Below are positions 8,095-16,888 of a DNA stretch of 64,000 nt, one piece after another (within the stretch, counting starts at the first letter, position 1; each line of letters starts with the position of its first letter). The notes below the pieces were generated by a model. It was not told where the DNA came from, ran no database searches, and was given only the letters and a program-made list of their open reading frames with translations. Made by a program: the position numbers and the translations under genes. The stretch is from Sphingomonas sp. So64.6b. GTDB lineage: Bacteria; Pseudomonadota; Alphaproteobacteria; Sphingomonadales; Sphingomonadaceae. The stretch is from NCBI RefSeq assembly GCF_014171475.1, contig NZ_CP048817.1:4928501-4992500 (forward strand), in the 5' to 3' direction.

Positions 8095-8987
8095 CAGGTT
8101 TTGGCAGGATTTTTCCGTGGACGCCCGCGCTTGCGCACGATCGGCTCGTTCGGGTCGGCCTCTTCGATCACCGGTGTCGCCTCATAGGCCGCGAGCGCCA
8201 CGGCGACCGAGCGCTGGAACGATGCGCCCAGCGCGAAGAAATCGCTGACCGATTGTTCGAGGCGCGCCGCATCGCGATGCACCAGCGCATCGACGATCTC
8301 ACGATGCTTGCTGTGATGATCGAGCGTCAAATCGACCGCGCGGTCGGCGAAGAGGTTGACGTAGCGCTCGAGCCGGTTGCCCAGGTCCATCCACAGCTTG
8401 ATCATCAGCGGCGATCCACAACCGGCGAGCAAGGCATAGTGGAGATTGCCATAGGCACGTTGCCACATCTCGCGATGCTCGGGGTCGTCGAAATTCTTCT
8501 GCACCTTCAGCGAGCGGTGGAGCTGGACGATCACCGTTTCCTCCCACCCGTCGTCGCCATTTTCGAGCGCCATCTTCAACGCAAGGCGATAGATGCGCAG
8601 ATAGACGTTGAGCAGGTCGGTGTAATCGGCGAGCGACACCGGCGCGACGCGGTGACCCTTTTGATGTTCGTGAACGACCAGCCCGCCGGCCGACAGGAGC
8701 AGGATCGCCTCCCGCACCGGGCTATGCCCGACATTGTAGAAGCTCACCAGCTGATCGATCTTGAGCCGTTCGAGTGGTGCGAACACGCCGCGCACGATGT
8801 CGCGGCCGAGCCAGTAATGAACCGCCTGGGTCGGGCTGCGCTCGGGATCGACCGGGGCGATGTCCGATGGCGCGGGAAAAGTCGAGACGGACGGGAGGTC
8901 GGTGGGCATCGGCGAGATATGAGACACGCTTTGCTGGCGCGCAACCGACTTGCTCGATCCGGCGACTGGCGATCGGCGCTGTCGCAT
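8094..8987 (-). CDS. GntR (FadR-type) regulator with C-terminal AT-hook
   Basis: This 297-residue protein has a winged helix at about residues 45-115 (AVHYWLGRDIVRGVFAPLERL, then SPVREAILLLSAGGLV) and a helical FCD-type ligand domain with the metal-binding pattern of histidines (HRSLKVQKNF, HYALLAGCGSP, HHSKHREIVDAL). The C-terminus is unusual: a short linker ends in RKRGRPRKNPAK, an AT-hook core (RGRPRK). The gene lies between the GH5 and symporter genes in one direction. ATG 8987 was chosen; TTG 8993 and ATG 8909 are alternatives. It likely controls the 4.9-14.0 kb set in response to a catabolic intermediate. Confidence 0.85.
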   Translation of the reverse strand: MRQRRSPVAGSSKSVARQQSVSHISPMPTDLPSVSTFPAPSDIAPVDPERSPTQAVHYWLGRDIVRGVFAPLERLKIDQLVSFYNVGHSPVREAILLLSAGGLVVHEHQKGHRVAPVSLADYTDLLNVYLRIYRLALKMALENGDDGWEETVIVQLHRSLKVQKNFDDPEHREMWQRAYGNLHYALLAGCGSPLMIKLWMDLGNRLERYVNLFADRAVDLTLDHHSKHREIVDALVHRDAARLEQSVSDFFALGASFQRSVAVALAAYEATPVIEEADPNEPIVRKRGRPRKNPAKT

Positions 8988-8994
8988 CAGCAAG

Positions 8995-10890
8995 CTATGC
9001 CCTGATCGCCGTCACGCGCACCTCCATAGCGCCGTTGCGCAATGCCCGGAGCATGAGCAGACCGGTCGGCGAATCCGGCATTCGTTCGCAGCCATCGGCC
9101 GACACGGTTGCGCCGAGCGGGAAATGGACGGACGGCAGCACGATCTCGGTCAGCGCAACGATCGCGGTGTCCGCTTCGAAGCCGAGCGTGAAGACGCCGG
9201 TGTCCGCGGCGAACCGTTGCGTGGCGATGACTCCCTGCACCGCACGGGCATAGGGCCGCGCAAAACCCGCGACCGCCCGGCCGCCGCTGTCCGGATCACC
9301 GCCCCCCGTCGCCTGATCGGCGCTGAAGATCGACAAATCCTCCTGGTTCCAGCCATCGCCGACCGCCGCGTCGTTGCGGTTCGTGGCGGTGTAGTTCCAC
9401 TGCGTCGCGCTGAGCAGATGCGCATCGAGCGCGTCGTACATCGCGCCGAGTGCCGTGACATGGTCCTGCCATGGGCCGGAACCATGATCGCCCGCCGCCC
9501 AGTCGGCGAATGCGCGCCCCTCGTCGAGATCCATGGGCAGACCGAACTCGCCGATCAGCGTGGGGCCGCCGAGCTTGTCGCCGATGCGTTTGATCACCGC
9601 CAGTTCGGCCGGATATTGCGCGGCGCGGCGGGCATCGAAGCGCTTCGTCACCAGTGCTGCAAGATCGTACCAATGGCTCGCATTGACGCAGCGATCGGGC
9701 ATGCCATCAGGGAAACCATTGCCGGCAAAGGCGCGGTAGGGATTGACCTCGGCGAAGATCAGCCAGTCCGCGCGCACGCTTCGCACCGTATCGGCGACGG
9801 CGTGGAAAAAGGGCAGCACATGGTCGCGTTCCGGATCCACCGCGTCGCCCTGCACATGAGTGAAATGGTCGGGCCTGAGCGCGGTATCGCCGTCATAAAG
9901 CCCGGCCATGGCGAACGGGCAAGCCACGCCATCGCGCCACAGCCGCACCGCGTCGGGATTGGCAGTGCGATGGCCCGCCAGTGCGACCTCGAAACCATTT
10001 CCGGTGCGCGCGAGCATGGGGATTTCGCGCGCCTTGCCGTCGGCGATCAGCAGCATGTCGAGCGGGCTCATTGCCCAGCCCGGGCGGATCGGTTCGGGAT
10101 GCGCGGCGCTACGCTCGATATGACGATAGGCGAGCGGACGGCCGATCAGCCCGGTGTCGGGCTCGTTGAGCGTATCGAACCCGATCACGTCGGGAATATC
10201 CGCGACACGTTGCGCCACGGCGCGCATCGCATCGAGATAATCGCCCTGCAGCAGATCCTGGACTTGCCGACCGTCCGGCGCGAAATCGGGCAGGTAGGTG
10301 CGACCGCCGAAGAACAGGGTCCACATGATCGCGTTGGCGGGCAGGCGGTAATTGCTGCTCCAGCTCATCTGCGGATAGCTTGCTTGTCGGCCGCCCAGCC
10401 GTGCGTCGTAGCGCGCCTGCATCAGATGTACCGCGTCGGCCGCCGCGAAGCGCGTAAAGTCGAGCCCGACCGCTTCGAACGTCCAGCCGGGCGCGCCGTC
10501 GCCGCCGGTCATGCGCGACCAGACATCCTGGTGGAAGTCGATGAAGACGAAGAAACCATGCGCCGCCGCCTTGCGGCAGACCGCACGCAGATAGTCGAGA
10601 TAGGCCTCGTCGTGCAGCCCCGGCCCGGCATGCGAGACCGCCTCCCAGCTGGTCAGCAGCCGCAGCGTGTTGAACCCCCAGTGCGCCAGCCGCGCGAGAT
10701 GCGCATCGGCCTGGTCGAGCGGAAAGGGCCGTCCGACAAAGCTGACGACACGGTGATCCGCGAAATCATCGGGCAGATGCGTCCCCGGTACGGACGATGG
10801 CAGTTTGCAGTCGCCGCCCAGATTGACCCCTCGCAACAGCACGTGACGGCCGTCGCGATCGACGAAGCGGGTGCCACGGATATCAAGCAT
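8995..10890 (-). CDS. GH5 glycosidase related to fungal steryl-beta-glucosidase (EGCrP2/Egh1 type)
   Basis: This 631-residue enzyme has no signal peptide, so it is probably cytoplasmic. The acid/base Glu243 sits in LNEPDTG and the nucleophile Glu448 in LIGEFGLPMDLDEG. Long stretches resemble the fungal ergosteryl-glucosidase and endoglycoceramidase-related family (GH5_12): DRDGRHVLLRGVNLGGDCKL at the start, HQDVWSRMTGGDGAPGW, the FFGG and LQGDYLDAM segments, and a C-terminal beta domain. Family members cut beta-glucose from sterols or ceramide. Beside a steroid-catabolism island, a role in deglycosylating steryl or saponin-like glycosides is a reasonable inference; glucosylceramide is the main alternative. 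Confidence 0.8.
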   Translation of the reverse strand: MLDIRGTRFVDRDGRHVLLRGVNLGGDCKLPSSVPGTHLPDDFADHRVVSFVGRPFPLDQADAHLARLAHWGFNTLRLLTSWEAVSHAGPGLHDEAYLDYLRAVCRKAAAHGFFVFIDFHQDVWSRMTGGDGAPGWTFEAVGLDFTRFAAADAVHLMQARYDARLGGRQASYPQMSWSSNYRLPANAIMWTLFFGGRTYLPDFAPDGRQVQDLLQGDYLDAMRAVAQRVADIPDVIGFDTLNEPDTGLIGRPLAYRHIERSAAHPEPIRPGWAMSPLDMLLIADGKAREIPMLARTGNGFEVALAGHRTANPDAVRLWRDGVACPFAMAGLYDGDTALRPDHFTHVQGDAVDPERDHVLPFFHAVADTVRSVRADWLIFAEVNPYRAFAGNGFPDGMPDRCVNASHWYDLAALVTKRFDARRAAQYPAELAVIKRIGDKLGGPTLIGEFGLPMDLDEGRAFADWAAGDHGSGPWQDHVTALGAMYDALDAHLLSATQWNYTATNRNDAAVGDGWNQEDLSIFSADQATGGGDPDSGGRAVAGFARPYARAVQGVIATQRFAADTGVFTLGFEADTAIVALTEIVLPSVHFPLGATVSADGCERMPDSPTGLLMLRALRNGAMEVRVTAIRA

Positions 10891-11779
10891 CGATCATGTC
10901 CTGCGCCGCGTGGAAACAGGTGCGCGCTTGCTCGATCAGGAACGCTGCCTCGGTCCAGCGATCGCTTTCCTCGCGCGGTTGACCATCGGGTCCGGTGACC
11001 ATGCGGGGATAGAAAGAGCGTGGCGGGAGCAGTTCGGGCATGACGGTGAAATAGCCTCCTGGTGGTGCATCGGCGAGGAAGCCGCGAAAGCTTTCGGTCC
11101 ACATGCGTTTGAAAAAACCAAGATGCGTCGCCGCCGCCGGGTCGCTCGCGCTGAGCTGGCCAACCGCGTTTGAACAGACGCGCAGATGCAGGAAGCGGGT
11201 GCGCGCGAACACCGGACGCATCACGTCGAACTTCATCTCCATGTCGCCATAGGTCAGCTCATGGCCGATATACCAATGCGCGAAATCGCCATTGAAGCGC
11301 AGCTCCGGAAAGCGCGCGACCAGGTCGAGCGTGCGGCGGATATCCTGAGTCATCGTCGCGCGGTGGGTCTCGAGGAATAGCGGATGACCCTCTTGCACCG
11401 CCGCTTCAAGCAAGGCCTCGGCGAGCCGCGCCATCTGGTCGTCATCCTCAACCCCGGTGCCGAGCTGCACCGTGGTGCAGTCGCAACCGGCGTCGCGCCA
11501 CCGCACCGCGACGCCGCGCAGTTCCGCCGGGTCGTGGAAAACGCGCGCGATGCCGGTCGGGACCAGTCCGGCGGCGCGCGCCGCCGCTGGAGCGAGCGTC
11601 TGGATTGTTTCATAGCCGGCCTGTTTCAGCCCGGCATAGATCGCCGCCGTGTCGCCCGTTGGACCCGTCGACCAGTCGGGCAGATCGGCGATGGTGATGA
11701 AACTCATGCCGGCGGCGAGCCGCGGCGCGGCCGCGGTCCCGTCGCCCGTGCCAATGTCGGGCGGGTCAGAAAGCGACAT
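10883..11779 (-). CDS. Sugar phosphate isomerase/epimerase-like TIM-barrel protein
   Basis: This protein has about 298 residues. Segments LFLETHRATMTQDIRRTLDL, RFNGDFAHWYIGHEL and FTVMPELLPP resemble the xylose-isomerase-like AP-endonuclease-2 fold, with acidic and histidine residues suited to bind a divalent metal. Family members isomerise or dehydrate sugars and keto-sugars. ATG 11779 was chosen, overlapping the receptor gene's stop by 14 bp; a start at 11707 (MSFITIADLP) is also possible. Its 3' end overlaps the GH5 start by 8 bp, pointing to coupled expression and to processing of the released sugar. Confidence 0.75.
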   Translation of the reverse strand: MSLSDPPDIGTGDGTAAAPRLAAGMSFITIADLPDWSTGPTGDTAAIYAGLKQAGYETIQTLAPAAARAAGLVPTGIARVFHDPAELRGVAVRWRDAGCDCTTVQLGTGVEDDDQMARLAEALLEAAVQEGHPLFLETHRATMTQDIRRTLDLVARFPELRFNGDFAHWYIGHELTYGDMEMKFDVMRPVFARTRFLHLRVCSNAVGQLSASDPAAATHLGFFKRMWTESFRGFLADAPPGGYFTVMPELLPPRSFYPRMVTGPDGQPREESDRWTEAAFLIEQARTCFHAAQDMIDA

Positions 11780-14039
11780 CGAGCGCCAGTCCGATACTGC
11801 GTTGCGATTCATAGGTACGGAACTGGCTAAGGCTGCGCGCATTGCCGAAAGGCGTGGAGAACATCGTCACGGCGAATTGCTTGTCGAGCAGGTTCTTGCC
11901 GAACACCGACAGCTTCCAATGATCGTCCTTGCCGGCGATCGCGATCGCGGCGTTGACCAGCGTATAACCGCCCTGGCGCGCGCGCGGATTGTTCGGGAAG
12001 GCGATGAGCTGCGTCGAACGATAGCTTGTGCCAAGATCGAGCCGCAGCTTGAGCGCGTCGGACAGCGGGATGCCGTACGACCCGCCAAGATTGAGTTGCC
12101 AGCTCGGCGAGAAAGGCAGTCGTGCACCGGTCAGGTCCTGCTGCACGCCAGGCGACCCTGCCGGGGCATTGGGCGCGGGCACGCAACCCTCGGCCAGGGT
12201 CTGCCCGCCGAAACAAGGCGCATTGCGGAAGGCGCCCCATTCGGCATCGACATAGGAGCCGCTGAAACTGACCGTCAGGTCGGCGGGGTCGACCGGTCGC
12301 CAGGCAAGGTCGAATTCGACGCCGCGGGTCTTCGCATTGCTACTGACGATCGGATAGGTCGCGGTGACCGGATCGCGGCCGGCGGTCTGGTAATCCTTCA
12401 CCTTGGTCAGGAATGCGGTGGCGTTGAGAGTCAGGCGCAGCGCGGGCCAGAAGGTGCGGATGCCGACCTCGTAATTGGTCGGCCGTTCCGGGGCGACCTC
12501 ACGCAGCAGGCCGTTACCGATATTGGTATCGAACCCACCACCTTTGAAACCACGCGTTACCGTCGCGAAGACATTGGCGTCGTGGCTGAGATCATATTGC
12601 GCGCCGGCGCGCCACACCAGTGCCGTGGATTCGGTGCGACCGGTTGCCGCGTCGGTCAGGTTGAAACGCGGATCGACCCGGCTCTTGTCCGCCTCCACCC
12701 GTTCGTTGACGACACGCGCGCCGGCGATCAGCTTGAATCGATCGGACAGGTTGAGATTGGCCTGTCCGAACAGCGCCATGTTGCGCGTTTCCGCAACCAC
12801 ACGTGCCCGGCGGCTGAAAAACGGTAGCGGCACGGTGGGAAAGACCTGAATCGAACGCGAGCGCACGTCGGAGTCGAAATAATAGGCGCCGACTACATAA
12901 TCGATCGCGTTGCCGACCGGCGATGCGAGGCGCAGTTCCTGGCTGAACTGGTTCTGGGTCAGGTCGGCATAATTGCTGTCGAGCAAATTGAACGGTGACG
13001 AGTCCGAATCGAGCCCGTCATGTGTTTGCCACCGGCGCCAGGCAGTGATCGACGTGAGCGTGTAGCCGCCGCCGAAGCGATAATCGCCTTGCACCGAAAA
13101 ACCGCGGCTGCGCGCTTCGGAAAAGACATCGCCATTCACATTCTGCTCAAGATTGTCGAGACCGGGGACGATTCCGGCGGCGGCTGCAACCGCCTCGACC
13201 GCACCGGCCGGTGCGACGGTCTGGTACAGGGTCCAGATGCAGCAATCGGCGTTGCGTTCGAAATAATCGCCGATCGCGGTGATCGTCAGGTCGGGACTGG
13301 GCTCGAATTCGACCTTGCCGCGAAAGCCGAATTCGTCGCGGTTGTTGAAGCGGCGTCCATCGGCGAGATTGCGGACATAACCGTCCCGCACGTTGCGCCG
13401 CCCCGACAGCGAGAAGCGCAGTGTATCGGTCAGCGGCCCCGAGACATAGGCGCTGAAACGCCGGTCATTGTCCGGCCAGGCCCAGCTCACGCTGCCTCGC
13501 GCCTCGAACTCACGCGAGGGGCGGCGCGTTACGACATTGACCACGCCGGCCGATGCGTTCTTGCCGAACAGGGTGCCTTGCGGACCGCGCAGCACCTCGA
13601 TCCGCTCGACATCAGGCAGGTCGGTGACCGACGAACCGGACTGACCGAGCACCACGCCATCCAGCACATAGGCGGTGCTGCCCTCGATCGCTTCGGACGA
13701 GAAGGTGCTGGTGCCGATACCGCGGATGAAGAAGCCGAAGTTGCGCGGGCCGGCTGCGTTGATCAGCGTGACGCTGGGCACCAGATATTGCAGGTCGCTG
13801 GTTTCGTTGAACTTGAGTGCGGTCAGCTGCTCATTGCCGACCACCGCGACCGACAGCGGCACGTCCTGGAGATTCTCGGCGCGGCGCTGCGCGGTGACGA
13901 CGATGTCGCCGTCGTTCCTTTCGATTTCCGGCGCGGGGCTGGCGGTTTGCGCCAGTGCCGCGGGTGCCAACAGCGCAGACAAGGCAATCGATACGCCCGA
14001 CAGCAAAATCCTGCGACGGCGATAACGCGGTGACATCAT
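11766..14039 (-). CDS. TonB-dependent outer-membrane receptor 1
   Basis: This 757-residue receptor has a signal peptide ending about ALAQ (residues 1-31). A TonB box-like stretch (GDIVVTAQRRAENLQDVP), a plug domain with RIEVLRGPQGTLFGKNASAG, and a 22-strand barrel ending in LALDVAF with terminal Phe follow. These are typical of the large sphingomonad receptor family that takes up bulky organic substrates as well as iron complexes. It is the first gene of a leftward unit with the isomerase-like and GH5 genes, suggesting uptake of a glycoside across the outer membrane. Confidence 0.92.
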   Translation of the reverse strand: MMSPRYRRRRILLSGVSIALSALLAPAALAQTASPAPEIERNDGDIVVTAQRRAENLQDVPLSVAVVGNEQLTALKFNETSDLQYLVPSVTLINAAGPRNFGFFIRGIGTSTFSSEAIEGSTAYVLDGVVLGQSGSSVTDLPDVERIEVLRGPQGTLFGKNASAGVVNVVTRRPSREFEARGSVSWAWPDNDRRFSAYVSGPLTDTLRFSLSGRRNVRDGYVRNLADGRRFNNRDEFGFRGKVEFEPSPDLTITAIGDYFERNADCCIWTLYQTVAPAGAVEAVAAAAGIVPGLDNLEQNVNGDVFSEARSRGFSVQGDYRFGGGYTLTSITAWRRWQTHDGLDSDSSPFNLLDSNYADLTQNQFSQELRLASPVGNAIDYVVGAYYFDSDVRSRSIQVFPTVPLPFFSRRARVVAETRNMALFGQANLNLSDRFKLIAGARVVNERVEADKSRVDPRFNLTDAATGRTESTALVWRAGAQYDLSHDANVFATVTRGFKGGGFDTNIGNGLLREVAPERPTNYEVGIRTFWPALRLTLNATAFLTKVKDYQTAGRDPVTATYPIVSSNAKTRGVEFDLAWRPVDPADLTVSFSGSYVDAEWGAFRNAPCFGGQTLAEGCVPAPNAPAGSPGVQQDLTGARLPFSPSWQLNLGGSYGIPLSDALKLRLDLGTSYRSTQLIAFPNNPRARQGGYTLVNAAIAIAGKDDHWKLSVFGKNLLDKQFAVTMFSTPFGNARSLSQFRTYESQRSIGLALDVAF

Positions 14040-14060
14040 TTCTTTCCTCCCCGGTGAATT

Positions 14061-14116
14061 TTTATTATTTACCGTTTAATTTATCGAATCTGATCAATTG
14101 TCAATTGATTCGATCT
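14061..14116. promoter_or_regulatory. AT-rich promoter region with palindromes upstream of receptor 1
   Basis: Between receptor 1 (leftward) and the permease (rightward) lies an AT-rich stretch with the palindrome TCAATTG-T-CAATTGA (14096-14110), flanked by CGAATC (14087-14092) and GATTCG (14109-14114). This symmetry suits a dimeric regulator such as a GntR protein. The rest of the 282-bp gap (14040-14321) holds nothing else recognisable. Confidence 0.4.
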
Positions 14117-14321
14117 GATGAAGGGCGGTTTCGATCGCTGAACGGCGTAAACCAGCGCAAGTGGAATGACGTTCGGCGGCGGCGGAGAACACCGGAGCGC
14201 CAGTGCGAGAGTGAATGGGGAAGCACATCACGAGCCTTGCCGACGGTCGAACTGATTGCGATACCGGCTGCTCCATAGTTTTTGCGGGCTGCGGTCGCGA
14301 TCTCGTCACAAGGGGTGCTCA

Positions 14322-15728
14322 ATGAGCAAGTTATTGAGAAGAAAAGCAATCCTTGTCGGTGATGAGCAACCGGCAGAGCAGCGCATGGTACGGACCCTGT
14401 CCTGGCCGCATCTCATCGCGCTTGGCGTCGGCGCGATCGTCGGTACCGGAATCCTGACCCTGATCGGCGTCGGCGCGGACCGCGCCGGCCCCGCAGTGCT
14501 GGTTTCCTTCGCGGTCGCCGGCCTGATCTGCGCCTGCGCGGCGCTCGCTTATGCCGAGATGTCGACGATGATGCCGGCGTCGGGCGGTGCTTATACCTAC
14601 AGCTATGCGGTGCTGGGCGAGGTCTTCGCTTGGGTGATCGGCTGGAGCCTGATCCTCGAATATTCGCTGGTGGTCTCGACCGTGGCGGTCGGCTGGTCGG
14701 GTTATGCGACGCCGCTGCTCCATGGCTGGCTCGGTTATCCGCTGGAGCTTGCCAAAGGGCCGGCGCTTGGCGGCATCGTCAATCTGCCCGCCATCTTCAT
14801 CATCGCGGTCGTCGCCGGGCTGTTGTCGATCGGCACCAAAGAGAGCGCGACGCTGAACGCGGTGCTGGTGCTGGTGAAGATTGTGACGCTGACATTGTTC
14901 GTCGCGGTGGCGTTGCCGCATTTCGACGCGGCCAATCTCGACCCGTTCATGCCGTTCGGTTTCGGCAAGACCATGGCGCCCGATGGCATCGAGCGCGGCG
15001 TGATGGCGGCCGCAGCAATCATCTTTTTCGCATTTTACGGCTTCGACGCGATCGCGACCGCGGCGGAGGAGACCAAGAATCCCGCACGCGACCTGCCGAT
15101 CGGCATCGTCGGATCGATGCTCATCTGCACGATCATCTATATGGTCGTGGCGGCTGCCGCGGTCGGTGCGCTTCCGTTCACCAGCTTCGCCGATAGTCCG
15201 GAGCCGCTTGCGCTCATCCTGCGCGACCTGCGGCAGCCGGGCATTGCCACGATCATCGCTGCGGCGGCGGTGATTGCGCTGCCCACCGTGATTCTCGCCT
15301 TTCTCTACGGGCAGAGCCGCATCTTCCTGGTGATGGCGCGTGACGGCTTCCTGCCGCCCGCGCTCGCGAAAATCTCGTCGCGCGGGACCCCGGTGCGCAT
15401 CACGATGATCACTGCGCTGCTCGTTTCGATCATCGCCGGCGTGCTGCCGATCGACGAGATCGCGGCGCTCGCCAATGCCGGGACGCTCGCCGCATTCGCC
15501 GCGGTCGCCTTGTGCATGCTGGTGCTGCGTCGTCGCGCGCCCGACGCGCCGCGCCCGTTCCGCACACCAGGCGCGCTGGCCGTCGGGCTGATCGCGATCC
15601 TGGGGTGCGCGTATCTGTTCTGGAGCCTGCCGAGCAAGACGCAGCTCTATTTCCTGATCTGGAACGGCTTCGGCTTGCTCGTCTATTTCGGCTATGGGAT
15701 CCGCAAGAGTCTGGCGAAGTCGGGATGA
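14322..15728 (+). CDS. APC-family amino acid permease (cationic type)
   Basis: This 468-residue inner-membrane protein has about 12 membrane segments. The first carries the amino-acid-binding GVGAIVGTGILTLIGVGADR unwound-helix motif; later come SFAVAGLICACAALAYAEM, FFAFYGFDAIATAAEETKNP and YGQSRIFLVMARDG, all typical of the CAT/YfnA subgroup. ATG 14322 follows AAGGGG at about 14310. It stands alone between the glycoside region and the catabolic island, is divergent from receptor 1, and has no evident link to either. Confidence 0.92.
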   Translation: MSKLLRRKAILVGDEQPAEQRMVRTLSWPHLIALGVGAIVGTGILTLIGVGADRAGPAVLVSFAVAGLICACAALAYAEMSTMMPASGGAYTYSYAVLGEVFAWVIGWSLILEYSLVVSTVAVGWSGYATPLLHGWLGYPLELAKGPALGGIVNLPAIFIIAVVAGLLSIGTKESATLNAVLVLVKIVTLTLFVAVALPHFDAANLDPFMPFGFGKTMAPDGIERGVMAAAAIIFFAFYGFDAIATAAEETKNPARDLPIGIVGSMLICTIIYMVVAAAAVGALPFTSFADSPEPLALILRDLRQPGIATIIAAAAVIALPTVILAFLYGQSRIFLVMARDGFLPPALAKISSRGTPVRITMITALLVSIIAGVLPIDEIAALANAGTLAAFAAVALCMLVLRRRAPDAPRPFRTPGALAVGLIAILGCAYLFWSLPSKTQLYFLIWNGFGLLVYFGYGIRKSLAKSG

Positions 15729-15743
15729 TGATGGCCGCCGCCG

Positions 15744-15902
15744 CTATTTCTTCCGTTTGTCTTCGTCTTCGAACCGGTAGTGAAACGACCGACGCTCACC
15801 GGGCGACAACGCGCGGAAAACGAAGAACGCGGTCACGGCCAGCGCCCCTATGACGAACATCAATATCAAATAACCGACATCCGCACGCATTTCGATCTCC
15901 AT
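15744..15902 (-). CDS. Small single-pass membrane protein
   Basis: This is a predicted protein of 52 residues (MEIEMRADVGYLILMFVIG and onward) with one transmembrane helix at about residues 11-28 and a charged C-terminus (FEDEDKRKK). It is convergent with the permease. Starts at 15902 and 15890 both fit; an upstream start at 15986 gives an unlikely N-terminus. The shape, a helix followed by a charged tail, resembles many uncharacterised small proteobacterial membrane proteins. Function unknown. Confidence 0.5.
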   Translation of the reverse strand: MEIEMRADVGYLILMFVIGALAVTAFFVFRALSPGERRSFHYRFEDEDKRKK

Positions 15903-16030
15903 GGCCACCCGACTCTGAAGATGCGCCATTTTACCATGCGATGACGCAAAGACAAAGATGCGGACCAGCGAGGCATGGATCGCCATTGCCCAGGGCGACC
16001 ACTGGGAGAATCGGACTGCGGCTATCGGAC

Positions 16031-16888
16031 CTAGGTGCCGGGGCGCGGCGTATAGCCATCCGCTGCGATGATCGGCAGATGGGTAAAACGCTGGCCGTCG
16101 GGCATGCGCATCCAGGCGCCGGCCGCCAGCGCGCCGCCATCGACCAGGATGGTCGATCCGCTGACCCAGCCCGACAGGCGATCCGATGCCAGAAACAGCG
16201 CCGCACCGGCGGAATCGTTGGGGCGGCCGAAGCGGCCGATCGGAAACCAGTGGCGCAAATGATCGCGGTTTTCCGGTGGCACACGTGAATCCGCCACGAC
16301 CTGTTCGGTATCGGTGGTCTCGGGTCCGATCGCGTTGACGCGGATGCCGTCGCGGCCGATCTCGACGGCCAGGCTCTTGGTGAAGCCAGTGATGGCGGTC
16401 TTGAACGCGGCATATACGGCGAAATTCGGGATGCCGCGAAACGCCTCGATGGTCGACAGATTGACGATGCTACCGCCCGCGCCGCTTGCCCGGATCAGCG
16501 GCAGGGCCGCGCGAGTGACAAGGAAGATATGGTGCAGATTGATCCGATAGAGCGATTCCCAGTCGTCGGGCGTGGTATCCTCGAAGCGCTTATGGATGCC
16601 GAGAAAGTCCCCGACATTGTTCACCAGCACGTCGAGATGGCCGAAGCGATCGCGGATCGCCGCCATGACGCGGTCCACATCGCCTTCTTCGCGGACATCG
16701 GCTTCGATCGCCAGCGCGTCGGGCAGTGCGGCCGCGGCAACACGCAGACGATCGGGGTCGATCTCGGCAATCGCCACATTCATGCCGACCGATGCGAACA
16801 GCTCGGCGACGGCGCGGCCAATCCCTGCGCCGCCGCCCGTGATCAGGGCGACCTTGCCGGCGAGGCCGAGCGCTTCATCGGCGCTCAT
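16031..16888 (-). CDS. SDR family oxidoreductase
   Basis: This 285-residue classical short-chain dehydrogenase/reductase has the cofactor motif TGGGAGIG (17-24), an acidic residue after beta-2 (Glu42, Asp44) suggesting NAD preference, and the catalytic set Ser145, Tyr159 and Lys163 (YAAFK). It overlaps the upstream epimerase-like gene by 4 bp (ATGA), so the two are expressed together from the divergent promoter at about 17.85 kb. A role as alcohol or hydroxyacyl-CoA dehydrogenase in the steroid-type pathway is inferred only from context. Confidence 0.88.
   Translation of the reverse strand: MSADEALGLAGKVALITGGGAGIGRAVAELFASVGMNVAIAEIDPDRLRVAAAALPDALAIEADVREEGDVDRVMAAIRDRFGHLDVLVNNVGDFLGIHKRFEDTTPDDWESLYRINLHHIFLVTRAALPLIRASGAGGSIVNLSTIEAFRGIPNFAVYAAFKTAITGFTKSLAVEIGRDGIRVNAIGPETTDTEQVVADSRVPPENRDHLRHWFPIGRFGRPNDSAGAALFLASDRLSGWVSGSTILVDGGALAAGAWMRMPDGQRFTHLPIIAADGYTPRPGT

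Noticed and set aside
8950..10998. A 682-codon open frame on the plus strand
   Set aside because: It is antisense to the GH5 gene, which has clear catalytic motifs and family similarity. Long antisense frames are expected in GC-rich DNA, and its translation shows no domain.
15903..15986. An 80-residue version of the small membrane protein
   Set aside because: The added N-terminus is unlike a membrane-protein start, and two better-placed ATGs lie just before the hydrophobic helix.
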